A stretch of DNA of 64,000 bases from Lenzites betulinus. Lineage: Eukaryota; Basidiomycota; Agaricomycetes; Polyporales; Polyporaceae. The first letter of the stretch is position 1, and the number at the start of each line of letters is the position of its first letter. Both the position numbers and the translations under genes were made by a program. The stretch lies in assembly GCA_022264855.1 (NCBI GenBank), contig JABYQU010000020.1:372001-436000 (forward strand), in the 5' to 3' direction. Below, in pieces: positions 45,411-57,236 of the stretch. The notes under the pieces are model-generated. The model did not search any database. It worked only from the letters and a program-made list of their open reading frames with translations, and was not told the origin of the DNA.

Positions 45411-48139
45411 ATGGGAGACCTCATCCGACGTCTTGTGTCCGGAAACAAAGCGCGCTACAAGGATGAACAACTCGACCTCGAGCTCGGTGAGTATTCGTAT
45501 GAATGAGAGTGTGTGACTCTGACAGCGTACGCTTCCAGATCTCGTGTACATTACAGACCAGGTAATAGTCATGGGCTACCCCGCGGCTGGGATCGAGGGT
45601 TTCTACCGCAACCGCAGAGAGGACGCGAAGAAGTTTCTGGACCACCACCACGGCAAGAACTGCTGGGTATTCAACTTCTGCCCCCTTATAGAGAACTCGT
45701 ACCCCGACAGCGTATTCGAAGGCCGAGTGAGCCGATACCCATTTCCGGACCATCAGTGAGTGTATTCTTTGTGACTGAGCACATCTCTGCGACGCAGCAC
45801 GCATATCCCCGCTCGACGAAACTCCCGCCACGAATAAACAGTGCCTCCGATCAGGCCGTTCATGCTTTCCAGCTGCTTGCAAATTGATAGACCGCACTCA
45901 CTCGCGCGGAGCGGGCGTCGCGACGCGTATTTACCCGCGGTTCCCCTCCAGGACAGGCTTGGTCAGCGCCAGAACTGGACTCCTGTTGACAGCCTGGTTC
46001 TGAGGCTGGTTCAGGTCCTGGAGCCTGTTTGAAAAGGTATTGATCACATACAAAAGCAGCATAATACAGTGGCTATTCGAGCTTCGTTGTTGGAGCTCCA
46101 AGCCTGTCTCTGGCCCAGAAACAGGAAACCAGCTCTGGACCTGTTCCTACCCTGTTTTGGACCAGAACCTGGGGCGATTGCTCGTCGTGAAAGCACCTCC
46201 ACTGAAGTGCTTTGTCAAGTATTTCCTCTAAGCGGGATTCCGGACCAGAACCAGTCTGGTAACCAGGCTATCGACAGAAGTCCGGTTCCGGCGCTGTTCC
46301 AAGCCTATTCCAGGCCAGCATATGGGCCAATGCGCCTCGTGTGAGCGCAGTCTATCGTTTTGCAAGCAGTTGTCACATATGCATAATGAATATAGATTGA
46401 CTGATGAGCACACGTCTTCGCAGCGCCCCGCCGCTCGCCATCCTGCCACTCGTGGCCAGGGAGATCCGTCTGTGGCTTGATGGTGCGCCCGAGCGCGTTG
46501 CCGTGCTCCACTGCAAAGGTTAGTGCCACCCCGCCGCAGTCCCCCGCGCACATACCTACAGTCCAAATGCTGATGCCGCGGATTTGCAGCGGGCAAGGGC
46601 CGGTCAGGGACGATGGCGTGCTCGTACCTCCTCACTCTGGACGCCGCCCCAAGCGCGCCGAGCCTCGACCGCAGCCGGACGACGAAGGAGCGCGCGAAGA
46701 GCCGGGCGGAGCAGGTCATGAACGCGATGCCCGCTGACGAGGCCGCAGAGGTCGCAACGAGCGCGGAGAGCACGCCCGGGGACGACCCCATCAAACACGA
46801 GATAGCCACGGACGGCGCGCCGCCGTCGACGGAAGGGAAGACCGACGACGCGCCGGCGGGGAAGGACACGGGGAACAGTCTCAGCCACGTCCTCGACCTG
46901 CACACGTCGCGGCGCATGAAGCGGCCGTCGTCGCCGTCCAAGAAGCTCAAGGCCGGCGTGAGCATTCCGAGCCAGCGCCGGTGGTTGTACTACTGGTCGC
47001 TCGCGCTCGCGCACCAGGCGCCGCCCGACTTCTGGTCCCTCGATCCCCAGGTGCTCGGGCGCCCGTCGCCGAAGGTGCGGCTCACGCAGATCAAGGTGCG
47101 CATGCGCGAGTTGTCCGGCTTGAAGACCAGCCTCGTCCGGGCTGTGAACTCGCTCGTGGACACCGCGGGCCTGTCGAAGCTGACGGCGGCGACGAGGAGT
47201 GCTAGCCAAGTGTGGGCATCGCTGGCGCGCTACGACGACGATTTCGTCGAAACCCTGGAGGGATGGGAGCGGCATACGAGGGACGAGAGCGGCGCCATGG
47301 GCGTCCGGCGCAAGGGTGCCGACGTCGACCACATGGAGGGCGAGACGTTCGCCGATCTATTCCGGGAAGGCAAGTTCGACAGCAAGAAGATGGTGCGGAG
47401 CTTCGCCCGGATGGGCACACTGCAAGACGAGGATGTTCAGAAGGACGCCGACGAGGTCAGTGGCGGCGGGCGTCGCCAGCATGAAGTGTGCATCGCTGAG
47501 CATTTCTACAGGACGGGAAGATCGAAACGCTGTTGTTACGGCCCTTGACAGGCGACAAGTGGGAGAGCATCCGCGATCACATCGAAGCCGAGGAGAAGGC
47601 CGCGCCCGCGAGCGCACCCAAGGTCGAGTCCGAAGACGCGTCCATCTACGACGCAACGCAGGCGCTGAAGGGTGATGGTGGCGTCGTACTCGACGCGCAC
47701 CGCGAGCTGCGGGTCAAACTGTATCTCGGTCAGGTGAGTACGCGCGCGCATTGCCATCCACCATCCGTCGCCGACGTTCTGACCATCCGCGCATCTGCCG
47801 TGCTGCGATCGCCAGGTCTTCATGGGCTGGTTCTGGTTCGTTCCCACCTTCCACATGCCGCACCCCCGAGGCGGCGCAGGCGAGCAGGGCGCTACGCTTG
47901 TGCTGACGCGAAAGGAGATCGATTTTCCCGTCGGGATCGGCTCGAGCATCCTCGACGTGTCGGTGTCGATGGAGTGGTGCTCCGAGGCAGCCGACGTGAT
48001 CAGCCCGCCGGCTCGGCAAGGGAGTGCTGAGTCTGCCGCCGGTGAGGGGGAGCCTACCGGAGTCGCAGGAGCTTTGCAAGCAGTTGCAGGAGGGGATGTG
48101 AAAGGAATGGCGGAAGCCGCACAGGCAGCAGAAGATTGA
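45411..48139 (+). CDS. PTEN-like phosphoinositide 3-phosphatase, complete copy
   Basis: The only copy with a full C-terminus; about 599 residues. Phosphatase domain and P-loop HCKAGKGRSGTMAC as in the other copies, then the Ser/Ala/Glu-rich insertion, and a C2 domain ending FWFVPTFHMPHPRGGAGE, LVLTRKEIDFPVG, ILDVSVSMEWC. The FxVxTFxxP and LTKxDxD-like segments correspond to the end of the C2 domain in animal PTEN. A Gly/Ala/Glu-rich tail closes the protein (QAAED, stop 48137-48139). It differs from copies 1 and 2 in a patch near 47100-47650: VNSLVDTAGLSKLTAATR for VNTFVDTAGLSKRTAATR, Glu for Gly in VETLEG, and Arg for Gly in GVRRKG. Probably the ancestral locus from which units 1 and 2 were derived or extended. 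The family call is firm; lipid specificity is inferred. Confidence 0.92.
45870..46372. mobile_element. Inverted-repeat element in the PTEN intron, copy 3 (shortened)
   Basis: Same shortened form as in copy 2, with termini CAGCTGCTTGCAAATTGATA and TATCGTTTTGCAAGCAGTTG. Copies 2 and 3 share the deletion, so they are more closely related here than either is to copy 1. Confidence 0.65.
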
Positions 48140-50113
48140 TGTGTAGGGTGGCTCCAATTAATGATAATGCTGTGTATTGGGTCCGGTCAAGAACCCGCAA
48201 AGACGTAAGTAAGTACCTTCGAATACCTATGCCTACGCCGGGTGTTTGCGGGTGTCTGCCCGGCGACCGTACCCCACCCGTAGTAGCAAGAGGCATACAG
48301 CCCGACAGCGCCAACGCTGCTAAAAAGTGCGGACAGATTTCGATCCCGGTGCCTTGCCATGGTATGGCCGGCGTGGTGTGCGCAGCGTGTGGCCCCTCTC
48401 TTCTCGTATGTTATCAGTTCATGACCTCAGTATCATACCATACTGCTGTGGCCGAAGCGGCTCCGGCCGCTGCACCTTGCTACCCCCTACTTACGTCTGC
48501 CGGAACCCCAGGTCTGTTCCTGTAACTAAACTTGCGCTGTATTGCCTACTAGGTAGGGCTTGGCTCTCGAGCGCAATAAACGTAGACACAAAGAAAGGAA
48601 AAGAAAGCCTCTGCCTTTAGGAAGAACAGATAGTGTACAGCTCGAAGATACTTACTGCGCACTCTCGTCGACTGCCTGGGTAATTACGTCAGGCGGTGGG
48701 TAACATTTGGCAAGTAAAAGGTAGATGGACAGACTTGTGCTATAGAGCACGGACTTCCGCTGGTAAGGGCACAATTAGCCATATGCGCCATGATATTTCT
48801 CGCGGCATGATCATCGACTGTTCACATAATAAGCACCTGCTGACTTCCTCAACATATACGACATGTCGACCGATAGATACTGCGTTCGGAGAACTTGAGC
48901 CGGAGAAGACCGCAACTCCTTCAGTACACAATGCACGATTAGTTTTCCTGCCGCCCGACATGATGGGGCGGTCGTTGTCCGGAACGGGGAGAATACTGCG
49001 GAGCCCCGAGTTACATAGTGCGGGTTTGCGGACGCAATATTTGGTCCGATGGGTCGGCATTCGGAATTTGTTGCGATACTACTTACCAGAGCTGAGTCAC
49101 GGTGCCGAGGACGACATATTAGGTTGGGCTCTTGCGCTCATCGGGGGAACTTCAGCACGGAGGTTTTTCTAGCGGCTAGCCCATGGAACTAATGTTTTGC
49201 ATTATTGCCCGCAGGGGGCGCGAAGCTGCGATGTGTCGGGTGGGGTTGTTCAGCCACAACAAACGCTGCGAACAGGTTTATACCTGACGAGGCTGAGAAG
49301 GAGACTGAGTGTGTTCGATATTTCAGGCTCGACCATATGTGCGACATGAGCGTTTGTACTGACTTTGTGTGCTGTGGCGGACGCCGCCATTGCTCGCTCG
49401 AACCCAAAGATGTGGCAAGACGCCGAAACACTCCCGATTGGGCTTGGTGGATGGAGGTCGGTAACCGAAAGGCGCCTGCAGAACGGACCCCTGACAGCTC
49501 CAAATGAAGGCCGCCGGGCCTGTCCAAGGCACCGACGCCCGGTTCCAATTGGTTCTCAGGAGTATTTACTCCGCTTTGCCCGAGGGAAGCGTCCTGTTCG
49601 AGGCTGTTTCTCCCCGGTGGGCGTTCCGACGCGATATCCGTCTTCGCAAGCGGCTCCGGGGTCTCACAGTAGGCGCTCGGGCCGCCCAACCGGCTCCAGA
49701 AAATCCTGTCGGCACCTTTCCATCTCATCCATCCCGGCTAACCGAATTCCTACCCCAGAGTACTTATTGACTGCGAAGGCGAGGCATTTGCATGACCTCC
49801 CCGGTGCGCAACAGTCTCACGGAGACCCTGCGGCGTGTAGGAAAGTGCGCAGCATGTTGCATTGACATGCCGACGAGCCCGCTACAGCCCTCGCCGACCC
49901 TGCAAAGGCATCATGTTCTGCAAAGCTGTTATCTTGATGGCGGCTTTAGACGCACCCCAGCACTCTCCTCATGGCCCGACTTTGCCTAAAGCAGACATGC
50001 TTTGATCCTGTGATGTGCATGCTCGAAGGAAGCAGCTTTAGGGACGCCATCTTTCTCACCACGGCGGAGCCATAGGCCCCTCGCTCCTCTTGTCTTTATA
50101 CCCCCACCTGCAG
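48140..50113. other. 2 kb right flank of the array without a recognised gene
   Basis: Two open frames stand out by length (48696-49172 plus, 158 residues; 49189-49728 minus, 179 residues) but neither shows a domain, membrane segment or exon context. An upstream exon with the start codon of the membrane protein at 50114 probably lies in the right part. Confidence 0.45.
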
Positions 50114-52114
50114 TCGTTTACCGCAAGTCCGAGCCGTCCCCCGCGGCCTTTGTGCATGTGAACGAGGGCATGCTGGCCTTTGGGCTCAAGATTGCATGGT
50201 TCACGCTCTCTCTCGCCGGTTTGTCCCCGCCCCTCTTCTCCATTCACTATCGCGTTCTGACCCGCGCCCACGACCAGGCCTTCTGAGCAGCTTCGCTGCC
50301 CTTCTCGCATCCGCACGTTTGCTTGATGGTTACCTCCTCCCTGTGCTGTATGTGTCCGCAAATTGCATGCTGCAAGGGCTCTTTTGCCTAGGTGAGTTCC
50401 CTCGTACTGCGAGGGCTGCTGCGGGGAATGACGGTGCACCTGGGAAAGGAATGATATGGAAGATGAATCCGCTTGTGATGCCCCGGGCGTTCTGCATAGG
50501 TGCGTTCTTGATGCTCAAGATACTTCTGTTAATGTCCGCGGCTGTGCGCTGACCGTCGTGCATAATGGCAGTGCAATCTGCGCTCATGGGCGTATCATGG
50601 TCATTCTTGACAGCAATAACGACCAGCATGACCATTGCGACGTCTTTGGCTATTCTCCGCCCCGTAGGGGGTGCACCTGCGAGTTCGGAGTATATGTACG
50701 TTTCAGAATTCCCGATGACATCGCACAGCAGACTGTATTGACCTGTCATCAGTCGCAGCAGCCTGAGATGGCATCCGACATGTCTTCTTCTTGTGTTCTT
50801 CCCGATGGCCGCCCTCGCTGCGTACCTGGCCCTTGCTCTCAAGTTTGACGCCATTGAATCAGAAGACGGACTCTCCTGTGATGCAACGAGCCCGGTGTGG
50901 TAAGCACGACGACCGACATGTTAATTGATCTTGCTCACGCCGCCGCAGGATCCGGCTCCTCAGCTACTCAGGAGTGCCGCTTCTCTTGGCCATACCCTCC
51001 TTCTGTCTGACGTGCGCTGCAGCGTGTCGTTTCTACACTCACTCGCCCCGAAACACCCGCTCGTTTACGCGCTCGACTACGAATGACCACTTCACCCCAG
51101 TTCCCCTCCGCCGCCAATCTCAGGTAAAGACCTACAAATCATGGCATGCGGTTCAGGGTACTCCAGACTACATATCAGCCACTATTGCGTCGCCCCAAGC
51201 AGTCCAGAGCATAGACCGGCAGAGCACCACGCCGTCAGGGACTATCGTCATTGAAGCCATTCCCTCCCCGCCGTCATCTCTTTCCTCCGCTGCAGCACAT
51301 CTGGTCCCCGGACGTGTCCCTACCTCCCCTGGAGTCGCCAAACCTGGAACACGATACCACCTTCCCTTTCAATGGAGACCGCCGAGCGCCCCCCTCACAG
51401 AGCGGTCCCGTTCGTCCCCAGATCACAGCAGCCGCCACACACCGTCCCCCTTGGTGTTCGCAATGCACGCGGAGAATAATGCGCAACCACCCAGCCGGAT
51501 GACCGTCTCTGTGCTGCCAGACACGGATGAGCGATTATATGAGGCTGCGCCTTGGCTGAAGAGCGAGAAGGCATACGTCCGGCAGCTGGACAGAGTGAGA
51601 GCATGGAGGGACGATGCTCACGATGACGACGACGACGACAATTACGACGCAATTAGCGGCTCACTGCGGTGGGCGAGGCGCTCCGAAGACTCCCTCTCCA
51701 TTGGAAAGTCCGAGGTAGAATTCGCGAGGTCTCCACAGCGGGACGAGTTCGAGGAGACGACTCGGAGGCTGTCCCCTGCTAATCGTGAGTCCCTGCTGCT
51801 ATGTGGAGTAATGTCCGTTTATGTCCGCGGAGGCTCACACGGCCTTCTGAATAACAGCTTCGACTTATGACGCGGGGCTGTCCGACCCACCAATACCCGA
51901 CTCGACCTTCACTGTTTGGCGCATCCTCTTTTTCCAGCTCCTGTCTTCTGTGACCCAAATCCTCGCTACCATCACCTCTCTAGTCGATATGTTTGCCCAA
52001 CATAACCCCCCGGCGGCTTTCGGCACGCAACACATTGCGCTGCTTCTGGCGGCATGGGCTCCGCTGATGGCATTCGGTGCCAACCCGTTGCAATGGTGGC
52101 GCAAGCTATTCTGA
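50114..52114 (+). CDS. Seven-span, GPCR-like fungal membrane protein
   Basis: Exons joined in phase give hydrophobic segments in the order: LKIAWFTLSLAGLLSSFAAL; DGYLLPVLYVSANCMLQGLF; MGVSWSFLTAITTSMTIATS; LLLVFFPMAALAAYLALAL; then DGLSCDATSPVW and RLLSYSGVPLLLAIPSFCL. A long hydrophilic region follows (Ser/Pro-rich, with a run of seven Asp), and two final helices, FTVWRILFFQLLSSVTQIL and THIALLLAAW-like QHIALLLAAWAPLMAF, end at a stop at 52112-52114. The arrangement of about five helices, a long loop, then two helices resembles a G-protein-coupled receptor with a large third cytoplasmic loop. One intron (59 nt, within LAG|LLSS) was needed to join the first exon. The start codon is not identified, and the splice sites between 50390 and 50660 are uncertain. 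Confidence 0.6.
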
Positions 52115-52478
52115 CGGCCGATATCCCTCTTTCGCCGCCATCTTCTGCGTCTTACCTCCGCGTTGTGACACCTTCCTCGTTTCCTCCTTGTCCTGGACTA
52201 TACCCTATGTAAGAGTAATATGGTTCCTATAGCACACACGTTGTTCTGCTTAATCACCTCTCCTCCCACGATCCTTGCGTTGGCTTCTTCGCTGGTTTTG
52301 TACGCTAGATGTATACTTAGTACCTGCTTGTTTCGGAATTCACCCACCTTTCCTTTCGGACTTTCGCATTCGGCTTTGCACTCGTATGGACGCTCGATTG
52401 GCGTGTTGAAGCCATGTGCGATATGCGACGAAAGCGGGATAGTGGTGATACATGCGGTGGTATGGTACAACGTCCAAC

Positions 52479-53223
52479 TCAGAACCCACGACGAGAGACA
52501 AATTTCTGTGCCGGACGTTAGACTCGGGCAGCCGCGCTCGAAGTACCGCTACCTGACACTCACTTCCAGATCTTGCGATGTTGCTACGCCGAGCACGAAC
52601 TTGCGGTCCCAGTCGGTCACAATTGCGAAGATATTGCGCGTCAGGAAGTCTTCTAGGTCGGCCAGGGGCGTCGAGGGGGTAATAATAGTGTACGGCGTCG
52701 CCGCCGTGCGCTTGAACTTCGTCATGTACTGCGAGACCTTATCGTCCTTGGGAACGCGCGCCCGAGTTCAGCACATAGCGTCCTGCCGGGCCCCTGAGTG
52801 AGCGGCGGAGCGACTTACGGGGTTTGCGTTCCCGGCTTCCCACTTCGCCTTGAGGGACGCGACGTCGATGTACCCGAGCAGCTTCCGGTTCCGGTCTAGA
52901 ACCCTGGCGGGCGGCGACGGCGAGGTGGGTGTGAAGGGGTGAGCGGTCGCGCGTGGGGCGAGCGGGCTTACGGGATGTGGGAGAAGTCGCGCTCGTACGC
53001 CATTTCTATCGCGCGCGCGATGGCTTCACCGGATGGAAGAGCGAACGCCGGCGGTAGTTGTAGGTCCTACGTTGCGATAAGAGCGAGATATTCGGCGCAT
53101 CAGATAAGAACGCCGTGAGACGAAGTCCGAGCAGCAGACCTCCACAACAGCCCCTCTGTACTTGTCCGAGGCAGGAGAGGATGAGGACGCCACGAGAGGC
53201 AGAGTCGAGGTTGCAGCAGCCAT
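52479..53223 (-). CDS. CBS-domain protein
   Basis: A small protein with a CBS pair, a fold that binds adenosyl nucleotides and often acts as an energy sensor. ATG at 53223; exon 1 encodes a Ser/Ala-rich start and SDKYRGAVVE, followed across an intron by DLQLPPAFALPSGEAIARAI and EMAYERDFSHIP, then VLDRNRKLLGYIDVASLKAK (end of CBS1), then DDKVSQYMTKFKRTAATPYT and DLEDFLTRNIFAIVTDWDRK, then FVLGVATSQDLE (end of CBS2). A last short exon gives KFVSRRGF and the stop at 52479-52481. Five exons; the first donor is GTCTGC, which is weak. Length about 190 residues. It is divergent from RPN1, with 378 bp between the starts, so a shared promoter is likely. Confidence 0.85.
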
Positions 53224-53601
53224 AGTTTCTTGTCTTCTATGCGAATTTATTGGAGATGCTAAAGATCAGGAAGGTTCGTGGGGTTCGTACAAGACCAGGC
53301 AGACAGCGTTGAAGAAGTGTAAAGGGTAAAGCGTTGGACGGAAATCAGGCCATCGTCGGTCATGCAACTCATCCCGCTCGCTTCGCGCCATTTCCTGTCA
53401 TATCGGCATTTGCCGCCAAGCCCGAGCGCGCGACGCGCTTCTGGCTATCCCGATATAGCAGGCTTTCAATCCCAGAAAACGCGTAATCCCACAAACCCCA
53501 AGATAGGGTTAGAAGGGCTGAGTGGACGCGACGCGTCAGTGCACGTACTTGCTGAGCTCTGCATACGCTTTCTCTCCATCCCTCCGTCGTCGTCGCCCAA
53601 G

Positions 53602-56600
53602 ATGATACCCACCAAAGCCACTATTGCTGTTCCATCAGAGGACCCCAAGAAGAAGAAAGAGGCAGAGAAGCCGGAAGAAGATGGCACTGCAGCAAACGCT
53701 AAGAAGACCAAGGAGGAGGAGAAGGATGGCGAAGACCTGGTGCGTACGCATCCTCGCGCTTTGAAGCGTCGGTATTGATGCATCGCGCCACAGTCGGAAG
53801 AGGATCTTCAGCTGAAGAATGAGCTCGAGATGCTCATCGAACGCCTCCGGGTATGTCGGCATTGTCTTGAGTGCAATGAACGCGTCTGATCGCCTGCCAT
53901 CCTAGGAACCCAACACCGAGCTGTACCAGCCAGCTTTAGAGACTTTGAGGACACTTATTAGAACATCAACATCTTCTATGACCTCTGTACCCAAACCACT
54001 CAAGTTCCTACACCCCCATTACCTCGCTCTGCAGGAGTTGTACGAGACATGGTCACCGTCCGAGGACAAGGTATGTATTGATCCATCGCATGCCGCGCGA
54101 ACAATTGTGGCGAAAGCCTTCATACGGAAGCTGATCCGCTGCGTCTTCTTAGAGCCTTTTCGCGGACATTCTCTCGGTTCTTGCTATGACATATTCGGAC
54201 ACACAACCACGAGGAACGCTACGCTACCGTCTGCTTTCTGCCTCTTTCCGCCCTGCCTCCGCGCCGCTGTCGGAACCTGGAAGTTGGGGACACGAATACG
54301 TGCGCCATCTTGCTGCTGAGCTCGGCGAGGAGTACAACTCGCGCGAGTTCGACGAGGAGGGCGTGGAGAAGGTGTCGGAGGAGAACAAGGTCCCGGGCAC
54401 TGTGGATGACCTCTGCAATCTTGCAATGCAGTGCGCAACGTTCCTGCTGCAACATAATGCGGAGCCAGACGCTGTGGATCTGCTGGAGGAGCTGGAAATT
54501 GTTGACCGGATCGTGGACATTGTCGACGAGAACACATATGAGCGTGTCTGTCAGTACATGATCCGGTACGCGACTTACCATGCCCAATGTTGCCCATGCT
54601 AATGCCGCGTTTACAGTTGTGTGAACCTCCTCCCCCCACCCGATGACCTCTCCTTCCTCCGAACCGCCCATAGCATCTATGCGAAACATCACAAGTTCCC
54701 GCAAGCTCTTTCGCTCTCAATACGCCTGGGGGACCCGGCACTCATCCGCACAGACTTCAACGCCCCCGCAAATCCCGCTATGAAGAAGCAGCTTGCCTTG
54801 ATTCTCGCGCGTGCCGGCGTGCCAAAAGAATGGCTTGATGCACCGGTGGAGGACGGCATGGAGGACGACGAGTCGGAGCTTCCGGAGGATCTCCTCGAAT
54901 GTCTGAGCAACACGCGTCTGAGTGCTCAGTTCAAGGAGTTCGGCAAGGAGCTGAACGTTCTTGAACCGAAGAGTCTGGAGGACGTGTACAAGTCGCATCT
55001 AGAGAACACGAGTAAGTGCAGAGAAGACTCAACGGTGCAGGAATTTGCGTTAACGCCGTTTGCGCAGGGCCAACAACAACCGTGGACTCCGCAAAGGCGA
55101 ACTTGGCAGGCACTTTCGTGAACGCCTTCGTGAACGCCGGCTTCGGCAACGACAAGCTGATGGCGAAGGCCGAAGAGGGGAGCAGTTGGGTGTACAAGAA
55201 CAAGGACCACGGGATGCTCAGCGCCACCGCGAGTCTTGGTCTCAGCTTGCTCTGGGATACCGACGAGGGTCTCTCTCAGGTCGACAAGTACACGTACTCG
55301 GCGGAGGAGAACATCAAGGCGGGCGCCCTGCTTGCGACTGGTATCCTCAACTCTGGTGTGCGCACGGAAGCAGACGCCGCGCTTGCATTGCTTGGGGAGT
55401 ATGTCGAGAACAAGGCCCTACTACTCAAGACGAGCGCCATCACTGGTCTTGGTCTCGCATACGTGGGCTCGCATCGCGAGGACATCATGCAGCTGCTTCT
55501 CCCTTACGTCGCAGACGAGAGTTTGTCGATGGAAATTGCCTGTCTCACATCTTTGGCTCTTGGCTTTATTTTCGTGGGCAGCGGCAATGGGGAGATCGCG
55601 AGTACGATCCTCCAGACCCTCATGGAGCGAGAAGACAAGCAGCTAGACGAGAAGTGGGCGCGGTACATGGTCCTCGGACTCGCGCTACTATATCTCGGTG
55701 CGTACGCCCGCTGGCGCAACCATGCCGAGCCGCAACTAATATCTATGACATCGCTAGGTCTCCAGGACGGTTCCGACGCAACTATAGCAACTCTCAAGGC
55801 TATCGACCACCAGATCTCGCAGCTTGCGGTTGTCTTGGTGGACATGTGCTCATTTGCGGGCTCAGGAAATGTGTTGAAGGTCCAGGAACTCCTACACTAC
55901 TGCGACGAACACATCGAGAAGGGGCCGAAGGAGAAGAAGGACGACAAGGACACTACTCCCGACGAGCCTCCCAAGGATGACACCTTCCAAACGTTCGCGG
56001 TCATCGGTATTGCGCTGGTCTCGATGGGTGAGGAGATCGGCGCCGAGATGTCACTGAGACAACTAAACCACCTCGTGAGTTCTGTGTCCACGCAGCCACT
56101 ATGACAGGTGTTCATACCTCCACAGATGCACTACGGCGAGCCGGCTATTCGGAAAGCAGTACCTCTCGCTCTGGGGCTTGTCAGCGCGTCAAACCCCGTA
56201 CTACCGATCATGGACACGCTCTCGAAGTACAGCCACGACAGCGATCTGCAGGTCGCACTCAACGCTATTTTTGCAATGGGTCTCATCGGCGCCGGCACGA
56301 ACAACGCGCGTCTAGCGCAGATGCTCCGCCAGCTGGCCGGCTACTACTACAAGGAGCCTGACTGCTTGTTCATGGTCCGGATAGCGCAGGGCCTGGTGCA
56401 CATGGGCAAGGGCACGCTCACGATCAACCCGTTCTTCAATGATCGGACGATCATGAGCAGGACAGCGGTCGCCGGCTTGCTGGCGACGCTGACCGCGTTC
56501 ACGGAGGCGAAGGGCTGTGAGTAGCGTCCTTTATTAATCATGCATCTGTAGCTGACCGCGTCCCACTTCAGTCATACTCGACAAGTACCACTGGATGCTC

Positions 56601-56891
56601 TACTTCCTCGTGCCCGCGATGCAGCCGCGGTTCCTCATCACGCTCGACGAGGAGCTCAACAACATCCCCGTCAGCGTCCGCGTCGGCCAGGCGGTGGACG
56701 TCGTCGGCCAGGCCGGCAAGCCGCGCACCATCTCGGGCTTCCAGACGCACACGACGCCCGTGCGGCTCGGCACGACGGAGCGCGCCGAGCTCGCAACGGA
56801 GGAGTTCATCCCCTTCGCGCACGTGCTCGAAGGTTTCGTGATCCTGCAGAAGAACCCGGGCTGGGAGAAGGAGGACAAAATGGACATCTAA
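53602..56891 (+). CDS. RPN1: 26S proteasome regulatory subunit RPN1
   Basis: Largest non-ATPase subunit of the 19S base; docks ubiquitin receptors and Ubp6. ATG at 53602 begins [20 protein letters not shown], a charged N-terminus typical of the subunit. The next exons give [39 protein letters not shown] and [13 protein letters not shown], which are Rpn1 signatures. The PC (proteasome/cyclosome) repeats follow: [78 protein letters not shown], and later [37 protein letters not shown]. The end, [20 protein letters not shown] to WEKEDKMDI, is the conserved C-terminus. About ten exons with short introns. No damage is seen. Confidence 0.95.
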
Positions 56892-57236
56892 ACCGCCGGG
56901 TGCTGTCATCGCCACCGCCACCGCCGCCCTACTAGTGTAGTACGCTTTGCATCGCTGTAACTCTAATTTCGCTTTGGTTCTTTCCTGGTCTTGTGGTTGT
57001 GAGTGAGTGCCCAGTGTAAGGCGACTTGATCTACGAGCAGATGCAGCCGATATCAAGCCTATAACATGCATTTGCATAGTGCTGGTGATATACTCGTGTA
57101 GGTTGTGATACATGCTGGCAATATGCCTTCTCTTCATCTTCAGAGCTCCCATCGCGTTCTTTAGTAGTACAAGCTAAACCCAGCGTCTTTACTAGGCTTC
57201 ATCGACTTCATCCTTCGGCACTACAGCGGAACAGGG

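Larger units (their letters stand above)
45269..47865 (+). repeat. Tandem array unit 3, partial
   Basis: Third copy of the unit start, covering the promoter stub and PTEN through the beginning of the last exon. Homology to units 1 and 2 stops at the GGCGGCGC motif around 47870, inside the C2-domain coding sequence. Confidence 0.9.

Noticed and set aside
48070..48092. TTTGCAAGCAGTTG in the PTEN copy 3 coding end equals the terminus of the intron element
   Set aside because: Fourteen bases within a Gly/Ala/Gln-coding stretch; no further similarity, so chance is likely.
48696..49728. Two long open frames (158 and 179 residues) as genes
   Set aside because: No recognisable domain, signal or exon chain; both lie in the unexplained flank of the array.
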